Shown in pieces: positions 1-7,789 of a stretch of DNA of 64,000 nucleotides. Both the position numbers and the translations under genes were made by a program. Below the pieces are notes generated by a model. It made no database searches and was not told where the DNA came from. It was given only the letters and a program-made list of their open reading frames with translations. Source of the DNA: Prevotella nigrescens (GTDB taxonomy: Bacteria; Bacteroidota; Bacteroidia; Bacteroidales; Bacteroidaceae); NCBI RefSeq assembly GCF_031191185.1, contig NZ_CP133465.1, positions 616,001-680,000 on the forward strand, read 5' to 3'. Positions within the stretch are counted from its first letter, which is position 1, and every line of letters begins with the position of its first letter.

Positions 1-1533
1 TGCCGTTGGAATAGCGATGCCTTGTGCAGCAGCCTTGCGCAGAATGCTGCGAATACGTGCGTAGGTATATTGAATGAACGGGCCCGTGTTGCCGTTGAAG
101 TCGATTGACTCTTCTGGATTGAAGAGCATATTCTTTCGTGCGTCTACTTTCAGAATGAAATACTTCAGCGCACCCAGACCCACGATGCGTGCAATTTCGT
201 TCTTTTCCGCTTCGGTAATGTCTTCCAACTTGTTCACCTTGTCCTCGCTAAGCGTACGGGCGTTCTGTACCATCGAAGCTATGAGGTCGTCGGCATCTAC
301 CACTGTGCCCTCACGGCTCTTCATCTTGCCGTTCGGAAGTTCCACCATACCGTAAGAGAAGTGCACCAAATCCTTGCCCCACTTGAAGCCGAGGCGGTCT
401 AAAAGAATGGAAAGCACTTGGAAATGGTAGTTCTGCTCGTTGCCTACGACGTAAATCATCTTGTCGATAGGATAGTCCTTGAAGCGCATTTCAGCAGTTC
501 CGATGTCCTGTGTCATATACACCGACGTGCCGTCGCTTCTCAAAAGTATCTTTTGGTCTAAGCCCTCGTTGGTCAGGTCAGCCCATACAGAGTTGTCGTC
601 CTTGCGCACGAACAAGCCTTTAGCCAATCCTTCTTCCACCTTTTTCTTTCCTTCGAGGTAGGTGTTGCTTTCGTAATATATCTTGTCGAAGCCCACGCCG
701 AGTGCCTTATAGGTTTCATCGAAGCCTGCATATACCCAGCTGTTCATCTTCTCCCATAACGCACGCACCTCAGGGTCGTTTGCTTCCCACTTCACCAACA
801 TTTCGTGAGCTTCTTTCATCAATGGCGATTCTTGTTCGGCCTTTGCCTTTGCAGCCTCATCGTCTAAGCCTTCTTCTCTAAATTTTGCTGTTAGTTCTGC
901 TACTTCTGCACGATAATGTTTATCGAAGAGGACATAGAAATCGCCGATAAGGTGGTCGCCCTTCTTTCCTGCCTGCTCTGGCGTGATGCCGTTGCCCCAC
1001 TTCTGCCACGCAAGCATCGACTTACAGATGTGAATACCACGGTCGTTCACGATGTTGGTCTTCACCACTTTGTAGCCGTTAGCCTCCATAATCTTCGACA
1101 ACGACCAGCCTAAAAGGTTGTTGCGCACGTGCCCCAAGTGGAGCGGCTTGTTGGTGTTGGGCGACGAATACTCCACCATGGCGAGCGGACTGTCTGCCGT
1201 TACTTGCTGTTCGCCAAACTTCTCGTCGGCGTGAATATCGTTAAGAAGTCCTATCCACGCTGCAGGAGCAATGACAAGGTTCAGGAATCCCTTTACAACA
1301 TTGAAGTCGGCAATCGCCTTGCAGTTTGCTTTTAAATACTCGCCTATTTCTTGTGCTGTAGTTTCGGGGCTTTTTCGAGAAGTCTTCAGCAATGGGAACG
1401 TTACCAACGTAAGGTTGCCTTCAAAGTTTGCCTTTGTCTTTTGCAACTGTATCATCTGTGCTGGAATCTCTGCACCGTACAGTTCTTTTACGGCTGCCAA
1501 TGCCGCAGCGATTATCTGGTCTTCTATCTTCAT
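1..1533 (-). CDS. argS: Arginyl-tRNA synthetase, C-terminus cut by window edge
   Basis: It charges tRNA-Arg with arginine in the cytoplasm. The 511 codons visible run off the left edge. The class I signature HLGH lies near residues 132-135 within 'SPNTNKPLHLGH', which is typical of ArgRS. The KMSKS-equivalent loop is the degenerate 'KMKSREGT' further down, followed by 'VVDADDL'. The N-terminal additional domain that recognises the tRNA D-loop occupies about the first 100 residues. The C-terminal anticodon-binding domain is mostly outside the window. The start ATG at 1531-1533 follows a Bacteroidetes-type promoter by about 25 nt, so the leader is very short. The family assignment is firm. Confidence 0.97.
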   Translation of the reverse strand, partial: MKIEDQIIAAALAAVKELYGAEIPAQMIQLQKTKANFEGNLTLVTFPLLKTSRKSPETTAQEIGEYLKANCKAIADFNVVKGFLNLVIAPAAWIGLLNDIHADEKFGEQQVTADSPLAMVEYSSPNTNKPLHLGHVRNNLLGWSLSKIMEANGYKVVKTNIVNDRGIHICKSMLAWQKWGNGITPEQAGKKGDHLIGDFYVLFDKHYRAEVAELTAKFREEGLDDEAAKAKAEQESPLMKEAHEMLVKWEANDPEVRALWEKMNSWVYAGFDETYKALGVGFDKIYYESNTYLEGKKKVEEGLAKGLFVRKDDNSVWADLTNEGLDQKILLRSDGTSVYMTQDIGTAEMRFKDYPIDKMIYVVGNEQNYHFQVLSILLDRLGFKWGKDLVHFSYGMVELPNGKMKSREGTVVDADDLIASMVQNARTLSEDKVNKLEDITEAEKNEIARIVGLGALKYFILKVDARKNMLFNPEESIDFNGNTGPFIQYTYARIRSILRKAAAQGIAIPTA

Positions 1534-1559
1534 ATCGTTTGTTTATTTATATTTGGGTG

Positions 1560-1592
1560 CAAAGGTACTAAAAACTTTGTAACTTTTGGCAA
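1560..1592 (-). promoter_or_regulatory. Probable argS promoter
   Basis: Read on the minus strand, TACCTTTG at 1560-1567 matches the Bacteroidetes -7 consensus TAnnTTTG. A GTTG at about 1589-1592 can serve as the -33 element, although the 22-nt spacing is slightly long. The predicted start of transcription lies about 20 nt before the argS ATG. Confidence 0.6.
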
Positions 1593-1661
1593 CCAACACC
1601 TTACATAAAGGTGATGTTTCTGAATGTTTGTGGATTATATCTTTATTTTTTGCTTCGTTTA

Positions 1662-1693
1662 TTTGCACTTTAACTATTAAATGGCTATATTTG
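1662..1693 (+). promoter_or_regulatory. Bacteroidetes-type promoter for the secreted protein at 1740
   Basis: TTTG at 1662-1665 and TATATTTG at 1686-1693 are separated by 20 nt, which fits the -33/-7 consensus of the Bacteroidetes primary sigma factor. Transcription would start near 1700, giving a leader of about 40 nt before the ATG at 1740. Confidence 0.7.
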
Positions 1694-1739
1694 CAGACGA
1701 AGTTACATTAGCATAAACTATTATTTTTTACAAAACTTT

Positions 1740-3317
1740 ATGAGAAAAAACATTACTATTCTTTGCTTCTCATTGTTGGTAACAATGGGAGTGCAAGCCC
1801 AGAAACAGAATAACTGGGGAAAAGTTCTAAATCAGTCCAATCACATGGTAAAAACTTCTGAGAAAGAAGAGATGATTGTTACGCAGCCCAAAGGGAAAGT
1901 CTATAAGAACCTTTATAGCTATGCCGAAGGTTTCTATTCGATGTGGGGATTGATATTCGACGGCAAGAAAGATGGTGTGGCACGCGACGTTGTGATTGCC
2001 GACGACGGAACATTTTATATTCAGAACCCGATGACTTTCTTCCCTACCAATTCATGGATTAAAGGAAAGAGAACGGTGAGCGATACGATTGCCGTTGAGC
2101 TTCCGCAACTTATCTATGTCAACGACAACGACATTAAGTACTATGCAACTAGAATGAACTTTGAAATAATAGACGGTAACAACCAATATGTAAAAGACCC
2201 TAAGTCGCAGACCATTAAGTTTGTGTGGCGCAACGACTCGCTTATCAAGACCGAGAATGATGTTCTGATTGGAATGACGAGCGCTGACGGCGATTGGAAT
2301 GGCATTGGCGATTTAGTCTCTTCATCTGTCATCTGCAACTATACAAATATGGTCCCATCATCTACAGCAAATGCTAAGAAATACATCTTTTCATTCAACA
2401 ATGGTGGCAGAGAAATATTCGAACGTATGTCTGAAGTAGTGTTTGAAGACAACCATATTTACGTTAATAATATAGACGCTGACTTGCCCGATGCTTGGGT
2501 GAGAGGCGACATTGAGGACGATAAGGTCGTTTTCAAAAACACGCAATTTATGGGATTGTTCCCAACCAAGCATGCTTATAAGTGGGTAATGCCTGCTGAT
2601 GTCAGTTACAACTCGCAAGAAGGTACGACCGATTACAAGTCGCTGCCATCTGTTACTTTCAACTACGACCGCAACAACCAGTCGTTCACCTGTCCTGAAC
2701 ACGGCTTTATGGCAAACTACGGCTATCGCCTTATAGATTTGGAAATGCAAGTAATGATGAAACCTTCGTTCCGTCCATGGGTTGAAAATGTAGGACGACC
2801 GAAGAATCCTATATTCTCAGTAATACAAGATATGGGCGGAGATACGAAAAGATTTGTTTTCAGCCTTGACCGATACAATGAGAAAGGTAGTTTCATGAAC
2901 TCGAAAAACGTTTATTACAACATTTATCTCGACGATAAGAAGTACACCTTCACCCCATCTGTTTATCCGTGGCTGAATGCAGAGATAACGGATATCCCTA
3001 TCGATTTTTCTGATAAGACTCGCTACGACTTTGAGAATCACGGCAATGCGCATGCCATAATGATTTACGAGAAAGCAAAAAGAATAGGTGTACAAGCGTT
3101 CTATCAAGACGGCGACAACCGACTTGTTACCGACATTGTGTACAGTGATGGTACAACTGTTTCGAGCGTTAATGGTGTTACCGATGTTGCAACTGGCGAA
3201 ACATTCTACACCGATTTGAGTGGTCGCAGAGTTGTAAAGCCAACGAGAGGCATTTATATTAAGAGTGTAAGAATGGTAGATGGAAGTATTAAATCTGAAA
3301 AGATAATAGTTCCATAG
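1740..3317 (+). CDS. Secreted protein of unknown function with Prevotella-type C-terminal tail
   Basis: I do not recognise the central domain of this 525-residue protein. The N-terminus is a classical signal peptide of about 20 residues ending 'VQAQ', so the protein leaves the cytoplasm. The last 45 residues contain 'YTDLSGRRVVKPTRGIYI', a tail common on exported Prevotella proteins that resembles a short sorting or anchoring domain. Whether it is a functional T9SS signal is inference. The middle is rich in aromatic and acidic residues, consistent with a beta-rich extracellular protein. The gene is monocistronic, with its own promoter upstream and a terminator 27 nt after the stop. Confidence 0.85.
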   Translation: MRKNITILCFSLLVTMGVQAQKQNNWGKVLNQSNHMVKTSEKEEMIVTQPKGKVYKNLYSYAEGFYSMWGLIFDGKKDGVARDVVIADDGTFYIQNPMTFFPTNSWIKGKRTVSDTIAVELPQLIYVNDNDIKYYATRMNFEIIDGNNQYVKDPKSQTIKFVWRNDSLIKTENDVLIGMTSADGDWNGIGDLVSSSVICNYTNMVPSSTANAKKYIFSFNNGGREIFERMSEVVFEDNHIYVNNIDADLPDAWVRGDIEDDKVVFKNTQFMGLFPTKHAYKWVMPADVSYNSQEGTTDYKSLPSVTFNYDRNNQSFTCPEHGFMANYGYRLIDLEMQVMMKPSFRPWVENVGRPKNPIFSVIQDMGGDTKRFVFSLDRYNEKGSFMNSKNVYYNIYLDDKKYTFTPSVYPWLNAEITDIPIDFSDKTRYDFENHGNAHAIMIYEKAKRIGVQAFYQDGDNRLVTDIVYSDGTTVSSVNGVTDVATGETFYTDLSGRRVVKPTRGIYIKSVRMVDGSIKSEKIIVP

Positions 3318-3343
3318 TCTGCTTTCTTTAAACTATCTCACAG

Positions 3344-3375
3344 GAAAGTGTGCCAGTGTGGTGCACTTTCTTTTT
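3344..3375 (+). terminator. Intrinsic terminator of the 1740 gene
   Basis: An 11-bp stem (3344-3354 with 3360-3370, including two G-U pairs) and a 5-nt loop are followed by five T. It lies directly after the stop codon at 3317. Confidence 0.7.
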
Positions 3376-3447
3376 GTTAGGTTGCAATTTATTTAAGAGT
3401 GAATTGATTAGGACAGCATTTATTTGTTTCCCAGTGCTTTTGCCACA

Positions 3448-4155
3448 TTATTCCAGCAGTTTGTTTATTTCGTCTTTCACTTGTCGAGCCGGAACTATGT
3501 GCAGTCCATTTTTGTTTAGTTCCACTAAGCGGTCGGCAATGCGGAGGGCCAATTCCAAATCGTGTGTGGAAAGAAACACCACCTTGTCGGTTTCCCTTGC
3601 CAAACGATGGAGCAGCTGCAGCATTTCCACCTTCGACGGAAAGTCCAAGAACGACGTGGGTTCGTCTAATAGGATAATGGGCGTTTGCTGCGCCAACGCT
3701 TTCGCAATCATTACTTTCTGCCGCTCGCCGTCGGACAGTGTCTGCACCATTCTGTCTTTCAGATGGTTGATACCCACCATATTGATGGCTTCAGCCACAA
3801 TTTTTCGGTCGTCGTCGTTGAGCTTTCCCCAGAAGCCTGTGTAGGGCATACGCCCCATTCCCACCATTTCGGCAACGCTAAGGTTCTGCACATCGGTCTT
3901 GTAGGTGAGCACGATGCTGATGTATTTCGCACGTTCGCGCTGCGAAAGCAAGTCGATGTCGCGCCCATCGAGTAGAAGCCGTCCGCCGAGTTTGGGCAGA
4001 AAGCCTGTCAAGGTCTTCAACAAGGTAGACTTGCCGATGCCGTTCGGACCTATCAGACAGGTAAGCTCGCCACTCTTTATTTCTACATTTATGCCGGTTA
4101 CTACGGGCGAAAAGCCTTTGTAGCCCACTGACAGCTGTTCAAGCGTTATTTTCAT
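3448..4155 (-). CDS. ABC transporter ATP-binding protein, FecE/iron-siderophore family
   Basis: This is the cytoplasmic ATPase of an importer of the iron-siderophore/cobalamin type. Walker A 'GPNGIGKST' is at residues 36-44, the signature 'LSDGE' at 141-145, Walker B 'IILLDEP' at 161-167 and the switch histidine in 'STHD' near 199. The Q-loop position reads 'IVLTYKT' without Gln, a form often seen in Bacteroidetes members. The 235-residue length is a bare ATPase domain. No permease or binding protein is adjacent. The only partner is the small gene 14 bp upstream, beyond which an IS remnant begins, so this looks like the surviving end of a broken transporter operon. Confidence 0.9.
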   Translation of the reverse strand: MKITLEQLSVGYKGFSPVVTGINVEIKSGELTCLIGPNGIGKSTLLKTLTGFLPKLGGRLLLDGRDIDLLSQRERAKYISIVLTYKTDVQNLSVAEMVGMGRMPYTGFWGKLNDDDRKIVAEAINMVGINHLKDRMVQTLSDGERQKVMIAKALAQQTPIILLDEPTSFLDFPSKVEMLQLLHRLARETDKVVFLSTHDLELALRIADRLVELNKNGLHIVPARQVKDEINKLLE

Positions 4156-4169
4156 TGGCTCAGGAAACG

Positions 4170-4574
4170 TTACGGTTGGCTCGCCTGCTCGTGCAAGATG
4201 CTGTGCAACCTGGCTATTTTCGTCTTCCTTTCAATCGAGTAAACACTTTGCTTTTCGTCTACGTATGCAAACAGCAGATAGGCTTTTTCGAGCAACATGT
4301 TGCGCAAAGGGTTTACTTTGTAGCTGCCTTCGGCATACAGAAGCTCGGCTACCATTTCCAAGCGGTCTGTCCTTTCCTTATCGTCCCATTCGTTCGCAGC
4401 GTAAGCAATAAGTTCGTCCACACTCATGTTGCGCAGAAGCGTATAGTCGCCAACATATTGTCGGTACAAATCTTTCAGACTGTCGTCGCGCTCGTCTTCC
4501 TTTTTCTTCATCATTGTGGCAAGCGCAGTAGCAAACTCTTCCAGCAGTCGTAGAAAATAGTCTTGTCGTATCAT
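4170..4574 (-). CDS. Small conserved cytoplasmic protein paired with the ABC ATPase
   Basis: This 134-residue, mostly helical and highly charged protein has no recognised catalytic motif. Its N-terminus 'MIRQDYFLRLLEEF' resembles the opening of DUF6483-type proteins, a weak resemblance judged by eye. It ends 14 bp before the ABC ATPase start, so the two are probably cotranscribed. The start codon lies only 2 bp from the end of an IS4-family remnant. The remnant's terminal sequence places GGAG 9 nt before the ATG, a good ribosome-binding site. The native promoter region must have been replaced, so expression now depends on the IS remnant or on read-through. Confidence 0.75.
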   Translation of the reverse strand: MIRQDYFLRLLEEFATALATMMKKKEDERDDSLKDLYRQYVGDYTLLRNMSVDELIAYAANEWDDKERTDRLEMVAELLYAEGSYKVNPLRNMLLEKAYLLFAYVDEKQSVYSIERKTKIARLHSILHEQASQP

Positions 4575-4576
4575 AT

Positions 4577-5121
4577 ATCAATACTCCGTTAATTTTTATG
4601 CTGCGTCAGCATCGAAACTAAATATCTCATTAATACTTTCTTTATTTAATGGCGTGTTCGGGTTTTTTCTCGAACACGTCAATAATTCGTTGCGCATAGT
4701 AGGCATTGACCATCTGCGCTTTAAGTCGACCGATGGACGTGCCAAGTTCCTTGCACATGATTTTGGCCACATTGAGTGCCGTGAATGAAGAGTTGAAGGC
4801 AAAGTCAAGTTTTCTCTTGTCGCGTGCCTGACAATCTGTAAGGCCGAGGAACTGCTTTGCGTCGCGAAAGCAGAACTCCTCTTGGAACCGTGTGGTGTAA
4901 TATTCCACCACGTCGCGTCCACTCATGTTCTCATCCGTAGCGAAGTACAGACGGCGGACACCGTTGGGCAACTCGTGGATGACAAGCGACACGACCCTGT
5001 GCAAGGACTTGCACCATGCCTTGAGCGCATAAGCCTTGCCGGAGGTCTCCTCCAGTTCAAGCATTTCGACTTTAGACATATCGATGTTCCTCACGTCAAT
5101 CTTTTCCCTCCCTCTCGTGTT
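4577..5121 (-). pseudogene. IS4-family transposase remnant, 5'-truncated and frameshifted
   Basis: The stretch from 4577 to about 5030 is almost identical to the 3' end of the intact element at 7790-9214, including its terminal inverted repeat 'ATCAATACTCCGTTAATTT'. One extra T in a T-run near 4660 shifts the frame, so the product ends '...KPEHAIK' instead of '...FSFDADAA'. Beyond about 5030 the similarity drops sharply, although the protein remains homologous ('KIDVRNID'). The fragment therefore derives from a diverged isoform or a recombinant. Only about the last 160 codons survive. The Y(2)R(3)E(6)K signature remains, but the first two catalytic Asp regions are gone. Confidence 0.88.
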
Positions 5122-5140
5122 ATATCAAGATATCAGATAA

Positions 5141-5178
5141 CAAAAAATTGTCGGGCGGAGATGACTCCGCCCGACAAT
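5141..5178 (-). terminator. Strong intrinsic terminator downstream of the fimbrillin-like gene
   Basis: A perfect 14-bp GC-rich stem (5147-5160 with 5165-5178) and a 4-nt loop are followed on the minus strand by a run of six T. It would end transcripts arriving from the lipoprotein gene at 5302. Confidence 0.88.
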
Positions 5179-5181
5179 CGT

Positions 5182-5300
5182 TTCTCTTAATTATCTGCCA
5201 CAGGGCGGACAAAGCCCCCCCATGGCAGATTAGCTTAAAGCTGCGGTTCCGCACTACTCCCGAAAGAAGTGCAGGGAGCAAGCGCCGAACGTGATGTGTA
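5182..5300 (-). pseudogene. Relic of a FISUMP-type C-terminus
   Basis: On the minus strand, between the lipoprotein stop and its terminator, another frame encodes 'GFVRPVADN' plus a TAA, preceded by 'SLHFF'-like sequence in a shifted frame. FISUMP proteins commonly end in 'VRCVRP' followed by a few residues. A run of seven G on the coding strand (5215-5221) and several stops interrupt the stretch. It is either the lost tail of the lipoprotein gene or a remnant of a second copy. Confidence 0.45.
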
Positions 5301-5301
5301 G

Positions 5302-6915
5302 TTACTCGAATGGAATTGCCAGATTCCCGTGTGCACGGCTTTCGCCTTCCACTCCTATACCACCCCTGCCGAAGCGCAGGGAATACGCAGTTTCACCGCC
5401 CCATGGGCAGGCACTTGACGTCCAGTAGTAACCGCCCTCGCTAATGTAATGGAACCATTCTTTGTCGTACTGACCAAAAGCAGGCAAGTAGAAATAGTTG
5501 GGTTTTTCGCTGAGGAAGAGGTGTTTATAGGGGTCATCAGCAACATTGTTGTTACGGAAAGATTTGTTAGTGGTGCGCATGTCGGTCTCGTTGTCAGCTG
5601 CCAAGTCGCTTCTGAAACCGCTAATGTTGGCCTTCTTCTTAATCCACATACCGCCACTGTGTATATGACCCATAGCAGTCCAAAGCTCTTCGTCCCAATG
5701 AGGATCACCATACATAACATACCAAGACATTTCGTTGGCGTTGGGAACGTGCTGGGGAGAAGTAGGATCGAAAGTTCCGTGAGTTCCTTCACCTACGTTG
5801 CCAATGTCCTTGTTATAATAACGGTTATCACCGATAACCGACGATCCGGGATACTCATTGCCATGTCCTCCTGAGTGGGTTGGCTGGTCAATACCATAAA
5901 CGTAGCCTTCTTTGTTCCACTCATGACGGAACCAGTAAGGGCGCTTGGCATCCCACATGTAGTAAATAGGGGAGTAGTCCTTGACTGTCAACTCCGAAGG
6001 CATATCGTAGATAGTGTTGGCAGCGTAATTGAAAGCTGGATATTCCTTAGTGACGTAGCCCGTTGTGACGGTTTCTAAATCCTTTATCCCAAAGCGAACT
6101 CTCAAGGTGTGTGTACCAGGCATGATGACTACGTAGCAAGCGTTGGCATCAGGGGTGGCAACGGCAGGGATGGGGAAGCCATCACTGTATCCTTCCCCCA
6201 CACTGGTGTCGAGAGTTATTAGTGTTTCTTTGACGATACCACCGGTGATCTGGTCGTTAGCCGGGTCGAGGGTGAGGTAGGTACCCGCAATGTCGTTGTC
6301 AGAGAAAATCTGTATATGGGTCAGCTTGACTTTGTCGCCGTTGAGCAATTTATTATTGCCGCAATAAGGCGTGAACTTGAGGAATGCGGCCTTGTGGTCG
6401 ATCTTAAAGACGAAATCTACTCTATCAGCGGCAGCGCCAGTGACAGCAGTAGCGACGCCCCAGCCACAATCGCCATCTTGACAGACGTGGTTGGCGTTGT
6501 TGGGTATGCGCTGGAGCTGGAATCTCTGGATGTGTACCATATCTTGACCGCCGCTACTACCGCCAACATAGTAAACGGTGTAATTTTTGCTGGCGGAGAA
6601 CTTGCCGGGCACTATGAAATCGAACGTGGCAGTTTCGCTCGTGGGAGTGTTTTCACTTACCTGCCATTCGCCTTTGTCGTCCTTCACCCAAATCTTGTCG
6701 CCTGCCTCCCACTTGAACACACCAGTGGGGCTCATGGTGGTGCGGGTGTTCGGAGCTACGGATGAGAAGGTGGCGAAGTTCTTGTCGGTCTTGGGCGTTT
6801 TGCCGCTGTCATCCTGAGCGATCTCCTCACTTGAGCAGGAGGTCAGCGCCATGATCGTACCCAGCAGGGCGACCATACAGAGCATGCGTGCCTTGAATGT
6901 TGATCGTATTTTCAT
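5302..6915 (-). CDS. Fimbrillin-family lipoprotein with C-terminal FISUMP-like domain
   Basis: The N-terminus carries a type II signal ending in the lipobox 'LTSC' (Cys at residue 27), so the protein is a lipoprotein, probably surface-exposed. I prefer the ATG at 6915 over the one at 6927 because it gives the compact signal 'MKIRSTFKARML'. Residues of about 45-330 look like the fimbrillin/Mfa-like beta fold ('TRTTMSPTGVFKWEAGDKIWV'). The C-terminal 200 residues have the FISUMP look, with 'GGYYWTSSACPWGG' and 'YSLRFGRG'. The usual FISUMP ending is missing in frame, but a relic of one lies between the stop and the terminator. A small leader gene precedes it by about 100 bp under a shared promoter. 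Adhesion or pilus-tip function is inferred. Confidence 0.85.
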   Translation of the reverse strand: MKIRSTFKARMLCMVALLGTIMALTSCSSEEIAQDDSGKTPKTDKNFATFSSVAPNTRTTMSPTGVFKWEAGDKIWVKDDKGEWQVSENTPTSETATFDFIVPGKFSASKNYTVYYVGGSSGGQDMVHIQRFQLQRIPNNANHVCQDGDCGWGVATAVTGAAADRVDFVFKIDHKAAFLKFTPYCGNNKLLNGDKVKLTHIQIFSDNDIAGTYLTLDPANDQITGGIVKETLITLDTSVGEGYSDGFPIPAVATPDANACYVVIMPGTHTLRVRFGIKDLETVTTGYVTKEYPAFNYAANTIYDMPSELTVKDYSPIYYMWDAKRPYWFRHEWNKEGYVYGIDQPTHSGGHGNEYPGSSVIGDNRYYNKDIGNVGEGTHGTFDPTSPQHVPNANEMSWYVMYGDPHWDEELWTAMGHIHSGGMWIKKKANISGFRSDLAADNETDMRTTNKSFRNNNVADDPYKHLFLSEKPNYFYLPAFGQYDKEWFHYISEGGYYWTSSACPWGGETAYSLRFGRGGIGVEGESRAHGNLAIPFE

Positions 6916-7013
6916 TGTAATTTCCATTTTTTTGTTTTACATGTTTTTATGATTCTGTGCTGTTGCAGCTTTGTGCTTCATCGCAGTTGCAGCTTTTGCC
7001 TCATTGCCTTTCG

Positions 7014-7229
7014 TCAGTCGTCCCAAAGTGATTTATGACCGCTCTCTGGGGCGTCTTCCTCCTCCTCAAACAATCCTTGTTTGGAATTCAAAGGTGTAGG
7101 ACCTGGGGCAGGCTGTGCGGGGTTGTGCTGACTGGAGAAGATATCCATCAGACTATCGTTCTCCTGAACGGTGATTATCGCGCATTTGGGATTCACGTAA
7201 ACCCGTCTGTTCCTTGTCGTTTCTTCCAT
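7014..7229 (-). CDS. Small hypothetical protein preceding the fimbrillin-like gene
   Basis: This 71-residue protein has no signal peptide or membrane segment. It starts 'MEETTRNRRVYVNPKCAIIT' and has a Pro-rich centre and an acidic tail. Short genes of this kind, with a 'P-x-C/x-hydrophobic' strand near the start, are often found just upstream of FISUMP or fimbrillin lipoprotein genes in Prevotella; this is from memory of such loci. It lies about 100 bp upstream of the lipoprotein start and shares its promoter at 7594-7625. The function is unknown. Confidence 0.6.
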   Translation of the reverse strand: MEETTRNRRVYVNPKCAIITVQENDSLMDIFSSQHNPAQPAPGPTPLNSKQGLFEEEEDAPESGHKSLWDD

Positions 7230-7593
7230 GTTTTTATGATTAGTGAATTGAAAATTTCATTGTTCCACCCATGTCTTTTCCGTTAGCCAGACTGGCAAAA
7301 GGACACGGGAAAGCGGGCAAGGGAAACTCCAGAGGGAGTCCTTTGCCTGTTGAGATTGTGCGGGGGGCGCCCCGCACGTGTATGCGAGAATGTTGGGGGA
7401 AGGCGTTATGCCAGTAGCGCCTGAGAGAGAGTAACAAATTATTTGGAACTGCCAAATAATCCGACGACAAATTTACAGGAAAAACTGCTTTTTCCTGCTC
7501 TGCTCTTATAGCTTTATTATATAAGGGAGTCTGCCGTGGCTGATGATGTCTCTCCAATGTATTCAAATTCCTTTAATTTGTGAATGCTGGGGA

Positions 7594-7625
7594 CAAAGGT
7601 AATGTTTATTTTGTTAACTGCCAAA
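7594..7625 (-). promoter_or_regulatory. Promoter for the fimbrillin-like operon, with long leader
   Basis: On the minus strand TTTG (7622-7625), 20 nt, then TACCTTTG (7594-7601) is an excellent Bacteroidetes promoter. The first plausible start codon is at 7229, giving a leader of about 355 nt. That leader contains an 8-bp GC hairpin at 7358-7377 with no T-run. A 108-codon frame in the leader would need a TTG start and looks non-coding. Confidence 0.72.
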
Positions 7626-7789
7626 TTTTCGGGAAGTTTTTTGCTTTGCGAGGATAGACATGTTTATAACGCAGACTTGTCTCCTTTTGAGTGTGCGGTG
7701 GTAGTCATGACGAGAAATCGCCATTTGTAGGTATGCGTAATTCTTTCTAACTTTGCTATCTCTATACACATTTATGACACAATATAAAC

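Noticed and set aside
4378..4581. Second frame over the small ABC-linked gene
   Set aside because: It is an overlapping frame with no signals. The 134-residue frame has the better start and composition.
7240..7566. 108-codon minus-strand frame in the fimbrillin leader
   Set aside because: It needs a TTG start, has no family resemblance, and its composition looks like leader sequence.
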